From an uncultured Oscillospiraceae bacterium (GTDB taxonomy: Bacteria > Bacillota > Clostridia > Oscillospirales > Oscillospiraceae): a stretch of DNA of 21,463 nucleotides. The notes beneath the pieces are model-generated. The model was not told the DNA's origin and did not search any database. It saw only the letters and a program-made list of their open reading frames with translations. The DNA lies in the NCBI GenBank assembly GCA_934636045.1, contig CAKTZP010000020.1:1-21463 (forward strand), written 5' to 3'. Made by a program: the position numbers and the translations under genes. This document shows positions 1 to 6,931 of this stretch, one piece after another; position 1 is the first letter of the stretch; each line of letters begins with the position of its first letter.

Positions 1-46
1 AGAAAAGCCAGTAAAATCAAGGATTTTCGGGGATTTGTAGGGAGTC

Positions 47-65
47 AAAAATGCCCCTCGGGGGC
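47..65 (-). terminator. Possible intrinsic terminator at the edge of the integrated element
   Basis: GCCCC (53-57) pairs with GGGGC (61-65) across a three-base loop. Read on the minus strand the stem is followed by five T (complement of A47-51). It would stop minus-strand transcription entering the DNA to the left. It lies immediately before the tRNA fragment, outside the conserved tRNA part, so it probably belongs to the integrated element. Confidence 0.35.
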
Positions 66-67
66 TT

Positions 68-112
68 CTCCTAAGCGGAATGTAGTGAGTTCGAGTCTCG
101 CCGGGGGTGCCA
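68..112 (+). other. 3' half of tRNA-Arg(CCT): probable attachment (att) site
   Basis: The segment reads as anticodon loop CTCCTAA (68-74, anticodon CCT), anticodon-stem 3' arm GCGGA, variable loop ATGTA, T-stem GTGAG (85-89) / CTCGC (97-101) with T-loop TTCGAGT, acceptor 3' strand CGGGGGT (102-108), discriminator G109 and encoded CCA (110-112). No D-arm, anticodon 5' arm (TCCGC expected) or acceptor 5' strand is present in the 67 bases to the left, so this is not a complete tRNA. Integrases that target tRNA genes leave the intact tRNA at one end and a duplicated 3' fragment at the other; with this orientation the element would lie to the left. The alternative is a decayed tRNA pseudogene. The tRNA identity is well supported; the att role is inference. 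Confidence 0.75.
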
Positions 113-120
113 AAAGCAAC

Positions 121-157
121 GCAGAAAACCCTATTTTCGAGGGTTTTCTGCTTTTTT
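121..157 (+). terminator. Strong intrinsic terminator after the tRNA 3' fragment
   Basis: GCAGAAAACCC (121-131) pairs perfectly with GGGTTTTCTGC (141-151) over a 9-base loop and is followed by TTTTTT (152-157). It starts 8 bases after the CCA, as expected for a tRNA terminator, which suggests that this side is the original chromosomal flank. Confidence 0.9.
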
Positions 158-197
158 AGGTTCTATAACAAACATTACACTAATCCCATAAATAGGG

Positions 198-237
198 CAA
201 GAGAACAGCAGGGTACAGACACTCTGCTGTTCTCTTG
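198..237. terminator. Perfect 14-bp hairpin, probable terminator of the deoxypentose operon
   Basis: CAAGAGAACAGCAG (198-211) and CTGCTGTTCTCTTG (224-237) form a perfect 14-bp stem with a 12-base loop. It lies about 60 bases beyond the stop codon of the alcohol dehydrogenase gene, the last gene of the minus-strand operon. Neither side carries a clean T tract, so termination efficiency is uncertain, but no gene lies between it and the tRNA fragment. Confidence 0.6.
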
Positions 238-296
238 CTTTGTTTCTCATGCACGAATCAGCTCAATGTTTCCATTCACTGCTACAGCACTTAAAT

Positions 297-1484
297 TCAA
301 CGGTCACAAAGAAGGAGCGGATCGCTGCCTTGATAGGCCTCGCGGTAAAGTAGTCTAAGATCCTCGGTGGCGAAATCTCGTGGGTTAGTCTGCGCACAGC
401 TGTCGAGCATCGCCTTTTGCGCCAACAGTTCAAGGTCAAACGCCGTATCCGTTCCGCAGCGCTCTGCTGCCTCTCGAATCGACATTGGAATTCCTGCCTC
501 GCAGCGCAGCTTCTGTAGTGCAGCAATTAGCCGCATTGTCATATCTCGCTCATCCGAGCCAGTTATGCCGATCGTGCGGGCAAGCTCTGCATAGCGGTTT
601 GCTGCACCTCTACAGTTAAAGGCAACCACATATGGCATCACCAGGGCGTTTGCCATCCCATGGGGAATTCTCATCTGCGCACCAAGCTGATGTGCCATTG
701 CGTGCATCAATCCGAGTCCCGCATTGTTAAATGCCATCCCAGCCATTGCGGAGGCCAAGTGCATTTTCTCCCGCGCAGTAAGGTTGGAGCCCTCCCTGAC
801 CGCTGGCAGAAGCCATGTAAAGATCAAGGCTACTGCCCGCTGTGCTAAGCAGTCGGACAACTCGTTCGCACCGGTCGCGGCATAGGCCTCAATCGCATGG
901 CTGAGCGCATCAAAACCTGTGTTGGCCGTTACGGACGGCGGCATAGTTTTGCAAAGCTTCGGGTCGAGGATCGCAATATCCGGGATAATTTCATAAGAAT
1001 CAATCCATTGCTTGACACTGGGTTTTTTGCGGTCGTCCATAACGACCGCACTGGTTCCTGTTTCACTGCCGGTGCCGCTCGTTGAGGGCACAGCAATATA
1101 GTGAATCTTCCCCGGAAATCGCGGGAGTGCAAATGGCTCAAGTGCCGCATCCCACGTCAGCTCCGGCAACTCGCAGAACGCCCAAATCGCCTTACCGACG
1201 TCAATCACGGAACCGCCGCCGATACCGACAATCAGGTCCGGCGCAAATGACTTGGCAATTGCCACCGCCTTATCCACCGTGCTGCGCCCCGGTTCTCCAG
1301 CAATGTCCGAAAAGACAAGCGTCTCCGTTCCGTGTTCCTCAAGCAGGCACACGGCGCGGTCGATATGCCCAGCACTGAGCATATTTTTGTCGGTAACAAG
1401 CATGGCACGCACGGCGGGAATGCTGACGAGCGCGTCTAGCGTGTCCGCTCCGCTATAGATCATCTTCGGTGTTGCAAACTGCAT
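297..1484 (-). CDS. Iron-containing alcohol dehydrogenase
   Basis: A 395-residue group III (iron-dependent) alcohol dehydrogenase, full length for the family. Visible are the nucleotide-binding GGGSVID (89-95), the PSTSGTGSE-type motif (133-141), and the four metal ligands Asp192, His196, His261 (GLMHAMAH) and His275 (IPHG). The start is fixed by AGGAGG seven bases before the ATG. It is the last gene of the operon, 21 bases after the aldolase stop. In that position its likely substrate is the aldehyde made by the aldolase: acetaldehyde from 5-deoxyribulose-1-phosphate or (methylthio)acetaldehyde from methylthioribulose-1-phosphate. It would reduce the aldehyde to the alcohol with NAD(P)H, removing a toxic product and recycling cofactor. 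Family assignment is firm. The substrate is inferred from context; lactaldehyde or glycolaldehyde reduction is the main alternative. Confidence 0.9.
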   Translation of the reverse strand: MQFATPKMIYSGADTLDALVSIPAVRAMLVTDKNMLSAGHIDRAVCLLEEHGTETLVFSDIAGEPGRSTVDKAVAIAKSFAPDLIVGIGGGSVIDVGKAIWAFCELPELTWDAALEPFALPRFPGKIHYIAVPSTSGTGSETGTSAVVMDDRKKPSVKQWIDSYEIIPDIAILDPKLCKTMPPSVTANTGFDALSHAIEAYAATGANELSDCLAQRAVALIFTWLLPAVREGSNLTAREKMHLASAMAGMAFNNAGLGLMHAMAHQLGAQMRIPHGMANALVMPYVVAFNCRGAANRYAELARTIGITGSDERDMTMRLIAALQKLRCEAGIPMSIREAAERCGTDTAFDLELLAQKAMLDSCAQTNPRDFATEDLRLLYREAYQGSDPLLLCDR

Positions 1485-1505
1485 AGCATTTCCTCCTAAG
1501 TCAGC

Positions 1506-2120
1506 TTAAACCATCTGAAGTGCGATTTCGTCCGGAATAATAACCGGCTCTGCTCCGCAGGAGCAAGCATTGTAGTATATTTTTGCCGCGTCCTCAAGAT
1601 AGACCGCACACAGATATGCCTCATCTACATTAGATCCAACCGTCAGAGCGCCATGATTGGAAAGCAGGCAGCCGGAGCGATCCGTAAGAACCTCTAGTGC
1701 CTTCTCCCCCAGCGCAGCTGTTCCTGGCAAAGCAAATTCTGCCAGAGGAATGCTGCCGCCAAGAAAAGGAACCATTTCGATCAGAACCAGCGGAATTGGC
1801 CTGTGCGATACGGCAAAGCCGGTCGCGTAGGGTGAGTGGGTATGCACGACCGCACGAACATCCTCGCGCTTTTCATAAATCAGTGCGTGCATTCTCCATT
1901 CTGAGGAGGGCTCGCCCCTTCCGGAAATCACCGTGCCATCCGTTTGCATTTCAACAATATCCGCCTCTGTCATGTCCTCATAGTCGATTCCGCTGGCCGT
2001 AATATACATATGCTTGCTTTGCGGATCATAAGCACTGACGTTGCCGCTGCTGCCAGATACAAGCGAGTCACGGTACATTCTCTTTGCTGTAGCCAAAACC
2101 TTATGTCTCAATTGTTCCAT
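1506..2120 (-). CDS. Class II aldolase (L-fuculose-phosphate-aldolase family), probable deoxypentulose-1-phosphate aldolase
   Basis: A 204-residue zinc aldolase of the AraD/FucA fold. The metal and catalytic residues line up with FucA: Glu74 (PSSEW), His93 and His95 (VHTHSPYA) and His156 (LLSNHGALT). The start chosen is the ATG preceded by GGAGGG; it lies inside the last 20 bases of mtnA, so the two genes overlap and are probably translationally coupled. An in-frame GTG six codons earlier lacks a better ribosome site. Placed directly after an MtnA isomerase, it resembles the Ald2/DrdA aldolases of the DHAP shunt, which split 5-methylthioribulose-1-phosphate or 5-deoxyribulose-1-phosphate into DHAP and an aldehyde. 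It is also the size of MtnB dehydratases, which share the fold, but no MtnW/X/D genes accompany it and an alcohol dehydrogenase follows, favouring aldol cleavage. Confidence 0.87.
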   Translation of the reverse strand: MEQLRHKVLATAKRMYRDSLVSGSSGNVSAYDPQSKHMYITASGIDYEDMTEADIVEMQTDGTVISGRGEPSSEWRMHALIYEKREDVRAVVHTHSPYATGFAVSHRPIPLVLIEMVPFLGGSIPLAEFALPGTAALGEKALEVLTDRSGCLLSNHGALTVGSNVDEAYLCAVYLEDAAKIYYNACSCGAEPVIIPDEIALQMV

Positions 2121-3174
2121 GTTTTCCCTCCAGTTCACTCAGTTGCCGCAGCTTATCACGGTTCGGCGAGCGAACAACGCCAGTGTCCAGAATTAGCGCC
2201 GTCACCAGCTCATGCGGCGTTACATCAAAGCAGGGGTTATAAACCTTTACCCCAGCAGGAGCTGTTCGTTTGCCCAGGAACTCCGTTACCTCTTCGGGCG
2301 ATCGCTGCTCGATTGGGATGTCCGCTCCGCTTTGCACCGTGTAATCGATATCCGCAAAGGCGCCGGCGACATAGAACGGAATGTTATGGTGCTTGGCCAA
2401 CACCGCAAGAGAATAGGTTCCGATTTTATTGACGACATCGCCATTTGCAGCAATTCTGTCGCAGCCGACAATGACTGCGTCGATTTTTCCTTGCTGCATC
2501 AGATAGCCTGCCATGTTATCGCAGATAACAGTGACATCGATGCCGGCGCGCTGAAGTTCATGCGCTGTCAGTCGGGAACCCTGCAAAATTGGCCGCGTTT
2601 CATCGGCGTATACCTTCAGATGGATTCCGCGCTCCTGACCGAGATACATAGGTGCAGTGGCTGAGCCGATGCCGATGGAAGCATAAATACCGGTGTTGCA
2701 ATGAGTGATCACCGTATCGCCATCGCGGAACAAAGGCAGCGCGTTCTCTCCAACCTTTCTGTCGACTTCAGCGCTTAGCCGGGCCAGCGTATCGCAGCGC
2801 CGGAGCAGTGCGGCTTTTTGCTCCTCCGGGGGACGGCTTCCGTTCGCGCACGCCGTTTCAATCACTTGATCCATTACGACAGAAAGGCTGACTGCAGTCG
2901 GACGGCACTTGCGCATCCATTCCGCAACGGCAAGAATTTCATGCAGTGCCTCGCCTGCATTAGCAAAGCTTCTTTTCCAAACGCCGAGATACACACCGTA
3001 TGCCGCCGCGATGCTGAGCACGCCTGCGCCACGGATGGCCATAGAGCGGATGGCCTCATAAACCTCGTTGTGAGTCGTGAGGAGCATATATGACGTTTCC
3101 ATCGGCAGAAGCCGTTGATCAATGGCCATCAGCCCACTCTCGGTCCATTTAATATTGTAAAAGTCCTCTCTCAT
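2101..3174 (-). CDS. mtnA: S-methyl-5-thioribose-1-phosphate isomerase (MtnA)
   Basis: A 357-residue aldose-ketose isomerase of the eIF2B alpha/beta/delta-like family. Hallmarks are AIRGAG (46-51), the catalytic cysteine Cys159 in THCNTG, and the catalytic acid Asp239 in GCDRIAANGDVVNKIGT; these match the Cys/Asp pair of Bacillus MtnA. It converts methylthioribose-1-phosphate to methylthioribulose-1-phosphate, and in DHAP-shunt organisms also the 5-deoxy analogue. The start is the ATG at 3174, four bases after the permease stop and preceded by AGGTGA; a longer reading that runs into the permease gene is unlikely. Its 3' end overlaps the aldolase start by 20 bases. MtnA-type and ribose-1,5-bisphosphate isomerases are related, but the fit to MtnA motifs and the neighbouring MtnK kinase make this call strong. 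Confidence 0.93.
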   Translation of the reverse strand: MREDFYNIKWTESGLMAIDQRLLPMETSYMLLTTHNEVYEAIRSMAIRGAGVLSIAAAYGVYLGVWKRSFANAGEALHEILAVAEWMRKCRPTAVSLSVVMDQVIETACANGSRPPEEQKAALLRRCDTLARLSAEVDRKVGENALPLFRDGDTVITHCNTGIYASIGIGSATAPMYLGQERGIHLKVYADETRPILQGSRLTAHELQRAGIDVTVICDNMAGYLMQQGKIDAVIVGCDRIAANGDVVNKIGTYSLAVLAKHHNIPFYVAGAFADIDYTVQSGADIPIEQRSPEEVTEFLGKRTAPAGVKVYNPCFDVTPHELVTALILDTGVVRSPNRDKLRQLSELEGKHGTIET

Positions 3175-3178
3175 CAAA

Positions 3179-4171
3179 TCACCTACGATCGCGGAAGAAC
3201 GTAAGCGCCAGCGCAAAGGCAAGCACGATTCCCTTAATAATGTTGAGCGCGTAGTATGGCACGGAGAGCATAATCAGACCGTTTTCCAAAATGCCGATCA
3301 AAACTGCACCGATAAACGTGCCGATTGCGTTTGCCTTGCCCGCACCGCCAACCGACTCGCCGATAAATGCCGCTGCGATTGCAGGCATCAGATACGCCTC
3401 GCCGGCGTTGATCTGGAAGGATCCGACGCGCGAGCAGAGCATAATGCCGGCAATGCCAGAGAAAAACGCTGAGAGCAAATATGCCAGTACCTGATACTTT
3501 CCGACCGGGATGCCGGCAAGTTTGGCAGCTTCCTTATTACCGCCGACCGCATAGAGATAGCGGCCGTACTTGGTCTTCGTCAGGAAAATGTGCATAACCG
3601 CAACAATGACCAGCATGATGATAATGATCCACGGCGTTTGTCCGATTGCTTTAAAGCTCGCCGGAATCGTGCCGGGAGCAGCTTGGCCGTTGTGCATCAT
3701 GTTTACGGAAATCGCGCCGCCGCCGGAATATGTCATTGCAACACCCGCAAAAATAAACATGGAGGCAAGTGTTGCCAGTGTGTCGTTTACATGGAATTTC
3801 ACGATCAGCAGGCCGTTTACAAGACCAACGACCATGACAGCAAGCAGTGCAACGATAATTGCCACGCCGGTGCTGCGTGCGTACCAGACGAGCATACTCA
3901 TGGCGACCGCATCCGCAAGCGTTACGGTCGAACCGAGAGAAAGGTCAAAGCCGTTGACCACGACGGCACTGGTGATTGCCATTGCTGCAACCGTTACGAT
4001 GGAAATATTTCTGAAAATGGTAACAAAATTGCTTAGCTTCGGGAAAGTGCTCGGCATCGCTGCCGAGAACACAATCAGCATCAACACGATGAACAGCACC
4101 GTACCCCATTTTGTAAGCAGCTTTTTGAAAGAAAAGGGCGCCCGGCGTGCTGCAAGAGATTTATTCGCCAT
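3179..4171 (-). CDS. Sugar ABC transporter permease, RbsC type
   Basis: A 330-residue membrane protein with a basic cytoplasmic N-terminus followed by many hydrophobic segments, typical of the branched-chain/ribose permease family (BPD_transp_2). The signature loop before the final helices reads QINAGEAYLMPAIAAAFIGE (roughly 250-270), equivalent to the EAYL/ELDAIAA-GG region of RbsC/XylH. The start follows AGGAGG with a 9-base spacer that overlaps the end of the ATPase gene; only two bases separate the two genes. A single permease gene is present, so the channel is presumably a homodimer. It works with the ATPase just upstream and the binding lipoprotein. From the operon the cargo is predicted to be a 5-deoxy- or 5-methylthio-pentose rather than ribose, because no RbsK-type kinase is present. 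Confidence 0.9.
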   Translation of the reverse strand: MANKSLAARRAPFSFKKLLTKWGTVLFIVLMLIVFSAAMPSTFPKLSNFVTIFRNISIVTVAAMAITSAVVVNGFDLSLGSTVTLADAVAMSMLVWYARSTGVAIIVALLAVMVVGLVNGLLIVKFHVNDTLATLASMFIFAGVAMTYSGGGAISVNMMHNGQAAPGTIPASFKAIGQTPWIIIIMLVIVAVMHIFLTKTKYGRYLYAVGGNKEAAKLAGIPVGKYQVLAYLLSAFFSGIAGIMLCSRVGSFQINAGEAYLMPAIAAAFIGESVGGAGKANAIGTFIGAVLIGILENGLIMLSVPYYALNIIKGIVLAFALALTFFRDRR

Positions 4172-4173
4172 TG

Positions 4174-5697
4174 TTATCTTCCTCCTGTCGAATAATAGAG
4201 CAGTTCTTTTTCGTTTGTATCCTTTGTTTGCAGTTCTTTCACAATCCGACCGCTGTACATGACGAGTGTGCGATCCGTGATAGAAAGAATTTCCGGGAAT
4301 TCGCAGGTTGCGTAGATCACGGCATTCCCCTCCTCCACCAGTCGAATAATCAGCTGATAGATTTCCTGCTTCGCCGCGACGTCAACGCCCTTCGTCGGCT
4401 CATCAAAAATGTAAATTCCTGCATTTGACACAAACCACTTTCCGACCGCAACCTTCTGCTGATTGCCTCCGGAGAGAAACTCCACCTGTTGGTTTTCGTT
4501 TGGCGCCTTAATCTTCAGGTCGGCCATGATCTGTTTTGCAGAGGCTCGCTCCGCACTTTTGCGGACGAAGGGCTGCACTCTGACAAATTTATTCAGATTG
4601 GTTAAGGAAAGATTCGTATAAATCGGATCGTCCAAAAGTACGCTTTCCTTGCGGCGCTCCTCGGCAACGAAGGCGATTCCGGCACGGACTGCCTTCGCTG
4701 GTGAGCTGATGCGAACCTCTTTCCCATGCAGATAAATTCTTCCTGCGGTTTTTGCAAATTCACCGAACAACGTCTTACACAGCTCCGTCTTCCCGGCGCC
4801 GACGAGTCCGGCCAGTCCGATAATCTCGCCCTTGTGCAGATCAAATGAAACCTCGTGCACTGAGCCGCCCTTGTCGCAAAGCCCCTCTACCCGCAGAACG
4901 ACCTCGCCGAGCGTATGAGGTCTTTCATTGAAATGCTGCACCTCCATGCTGCGGCCGAGCATCATTTCAACAATTTTCTCTGGAGTAACGCTTCCATCCA
5001 GAGCGACGTTACCTGCCACCTTGCCGTCGCGCATAACTGTCAGCGAGGTGCACAACTCCAAAATCTCCGGCAGGCGGTGTGAAATGAAGATTACGCCGAT
5101 ATTCTCTTTCTCCGAAAGCTCCTTTACAATGCGGAACAGCTCAACCGTTTCCTTGTGACTCAATGGTGCGGTCGGCTCATCGAGGATCAAAAAACTGCAC
5201 TGCTCACTGACCGCCCGTGCAATCAGGACCATCTGCTTTTCAGACAATGACAGCTCGGAAACCGGTTGATTCACGTCGAGATCAACGTTCAGTTTTTTCA
5301 GCACCGCCGCCGCCTCTCTGCGAATCATTTTCCAGTCCACAAAGGTTTTCCTGCCCATTTTATTTACCAGATGATTCAGCATAATATTTTCTGCAACGGA
5401 AACATTGTGGACTAGTGCAGCGTCCACTTCCTGGTACACGATCTCAATGCCACATTGCTTTGCATCCCTTGGCGAGGAGATTCGCTTTTCCGTGCCATTG
5501 ATGAAGATACTTCCCTCGTAATGGGTGTTTACGCCGGAGAGAATCTTCATCAGCGTAGATTTTCCTGCACCGTTCGCTCCGGCCAGCCCGCGGATTTCTC
5601 CGCTTTTTATCTCGAAATCCACATCGTCCAGCGCCTTGACGCCTGGAAACTCAATCGAGATATGCTCCATTTTTAGGGTATTCCTATCCTTCTGCAA
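4174..5697 (-). CDS. Sugar ABC transporter ATP-binding protein, RbsA type (two ABC domains)
   Basis: A 507-residue tandem ATPase. Domain 1: Walker A GANGAGKST (40-48), signature LSLSEKQ (149-155), Walker B FLILDEP (169-175). Domain 2: Walker A GLVGAGKTE (297-305), signature LSGGNQQ (408-414), Walker B IYIFDEP (428-434). Length and the duplicated layout are those of RbsA/MglA/XylG carbohydrate importers. The start appears to be TTG: an in-frame TGA sits directly upstream, AAGGAAG lies about ten bases before, and the first internal ATG (codon 10) would cut into the conserved opening strand. It follows the binding-protein gene after a 74-base gap containing a large hairpin. The weak start codon plus the hairpin would both lower ATPase expression relative to the binding protein, a common arrangement for such importers. 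Confidence 0.93.
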   Translation of the reverse strand: MQKDRNTLKMEHISIEFPGVKALDDVDFEIKSGEIRGLAGANGAGKSTLMKILSGVNTHYEGSIFINGTEKRISSPRDAKQCGIEIVYQEVDAALVHNVSVAENIMLNHLVNKMGRKTFVDWKMIRREAAAVLKKLNVDLDVNQPVSELSLSEKQMVLIARAVSEQCSFLILDEPTAPLSHKETVELFRIVKELSEKENIGVIFISHRLPEILELCTSLTVMRDGKVAGNVALDGSVTPEKIVEMMLGRSMEVQHFNERPHTLGEVVLRVEGLCDKGGSVHEVSFDLHKGEIIGLAGLVGAGKTELCKTLFGEFAKTAGRIYLHGKEVRISSPAKAVRAGIAFVAEERRKESVLLDDPIYTNLSLTNLNKFVRVQPFVRKSAERASAKQIMADLKIKAPNENQQVEFLSGGNQQKVAVGKWFVSNAGIYIFDEPTKGVDVAAKQEIYQLIIRLVEEGNAVIYATCEFPEILSITDRTLVMYSGRIVKELQTKDTNEKELLYYSTGGR

Positions 5698-5727
5698 GCC
5701 CGATCACTTCCTTTCTTGTTCTCTTGC

Positions 5728-5763
5728 AATGTGTTCCTGCCGACGGATCGACAGGAACACATT
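5728..5763 (-). other. Intercistronic 12-bp hairpin between binding-protein and ATPase genes
   Basis: AATGTGTTCCTG (5728-5739) and CAGGAACACATT (5752-5763) form a perfect stem with a 12-base loop, starting 8 bases after the stop of the binding-protein gene. No T tract follows on the minus strand, so it is more likely a 3'-end stabiliser or partial attenuator that raises binding-protein mRNA over the downstream transporter genes than a full terminator. Confidence 0.7.
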
Positions 5764-5771
5764 TCGGTTCG

Positions 5772-6833
5772 TTATTTGGCGTTTTGTGCACGGAGCTCGT
5801 CCATCCAAGGCTGATTGAACTCATCCGATGCGCGCCATCCATCAATCACCTGATCCAGATTGTCCATGTTGCTGTCAGCCTGCAGCATCTCGCTGCGGAT
5901 CAGCTTCGGCTCAAGCTGGTAAATGTCTGGCGTTTCATCACCGTGGAGCTTCATGGCCATCAGGCGCATGCCAATTCTGCCAATGAGAACAGGGTCGACT
6001 GCTGCAGTCGCCTTCCAAATGCTGTTTTCTTCCTTCATGAAGTTCAAGTCTTGATTGGAAACGTCAATCGCGACCATCACCAGGTCGTCGCGATTTGCCT
6101 CGCCGCAGGCCTTATAGACACCCTTGGCCAGCTCGTCCCAAGAAGCCCAGACTGCGTCGACGCTGCCTTCCGGATACTTCGGGAGCATGGCAGAAATAGA
6201 GGTCGCTACGGAGCCAATGACGTCGTTCCAGTCGGTGGGGCCGACAACCTCAAGGGTTTCGATCTTTCCGGCTTGCTCATACTCCTTGTAAATTTCCTCG
6301 CGGCGATCCAGCGGGGGCTCGCCCGGGCCAAACCACAGCTTCAGAATGCGGGCGGGCCGATTGGGGCACAACTCACAGATCTCATCCAGCGAAAGCTGCG
6401 CGAGCAGATGGTCGTTCTGCTGCGTCAGCGTCGCTCCTTCCAGCGGAACGCCGTCCTTTTCCGCGGTTGTGTCAAAGCCGACAATCTTAATGCCCTTGTC
6501 AACAGCCGGCTTCAGCAGGTCGTACGCGTAGTCAGCCTTTCCGTGGGTAACATAAATGCCGACATAGTTATTCTGAACGCACTGTTCAAACAATTCCTGG
6601 AATTTTGCGTCGTCGTTGTTGGAGAGGAAGATGTCTACGGTATAGCCGAGCGCTTCACCCTCGCTTTGGAAGCCTTCGACAAGCTGAATGCAGTGATCGT
6701 CTGTCGCGCTGTTTGCCACAACCGCGATTTTTTGCTTTTCGCCGGAGTCCTTGTCCGCATCGGAGGGCGTCGTTGACGCACACGCTGACAGCAGTAAGCA
6801 CACGGCTAGAATGAGTACGATAAGTCTTTTCAT
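5772..6833 (-). CDS. Sugar ABC transporter substrate-binding lipoprotein
   Basis: A 353-residue periplasmic-binding-protein family (Peripla_BP_4, RbsB/LsrB-like) lipoprotein. It opens with a short basic stretch and hydrophobic signal peptide ending in the lipobox LLSAC, Cys18 being the lipidated residue, followed by a polar Ser/Thr/Asp linker. The start ATG has AGGAGG six bases upstream; a longer in-frame reading to 6926 would put 31 polar residues before the signal peptide and is rejected. The body starts IAVVANSATDDHCIQLVEGFQSE, typical of the first sugar-binding lobe, and GSVDAVWASWDELAKG fits the middle region. It captures the sugar outside the membrane and delivers it to the permease. 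The ligand is not readable from sequence; 5-deoxyribose or 5-methylthioribose is predicted from the kinase, isomerase and aldolase in the same operon. Confidence 0.92.
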   Translation of the reverse strand: MKRLIVLILAVCLLLSACASTTPSDADKDSGEKQKIAVVANSATDDHCIQLVEGFQSEGEALGYTVDIFLSNNDDAKFQELFEQCVQNNYVGIYVTHGKADYAYDLLKPAVDKGIKIVGFDTTAEKDGVPLEGATLTQQNDHLLAQLSLDEICELCPNRPARILKLWFGPGEPPLDRREEIYKEYEQAGKIETLEVVGPTDWNDVIGSVATSISAMLPKYPEGSVDAVWASWDELAKGVYKACGEANRDDLVMVAIDVSNQDLNFMKEENSIWKATAAVDPVLIGRIGMRLMAMKLHGDETPDIYQLEPKLIRSEMLQADSNMDNLDQVIDGWRASDEFNQPWMDELRAQNAK

Positions 6834-6884
6834 TTTTTCCTCCTTGTTATTTGTTTTTAATTTTTGCTTTGCGTTTATTACATT

Positions 6885-6903
6885 CATTCCGCACCGCAGA
6901 ATG
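6885..6903 (-). other. Small hairpin in the leader of the binding-protein gene
   Basis: In the 98-base gap between mtnK and the binding-protein gene, the minus strand carries CATTCTGC and GCGGAATG separated by three bases, an 8-bp stem with one G-T pair. No T tract follows. It could affect mRNA processing or translation of the highly expressed binding protein; no independent promoter is obvious in the gap. Confidence 0.4.
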
Positions 6904-6931
6904 GAACGTACGCGTTCGGAGTGCAAAAGTC

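Noticed and set aside
53..112. Complete tRNA beginning at the GCCCC at 53
   Set aside because: Only 60 bases long, no D-arm, and the bases before the CCT anticodon do not pair with GCGGA after it.
3179..5697. Plain ribose transporter (rbsAC) assignment
   Set aside because: The family is right, but there is no ribokinase or pyranase nearby and the flanking genes are mtnK and mtnA, so the ribose name would mislead.
5724..6776. Long plus-strand open frame (350 codons) across the binding-protein gene
   Set aside because: It is the antisense of a clear lipoprotein gene with signal peptide and ribosome site; no promoter, ribosome site or family motif supports the opposite strand.
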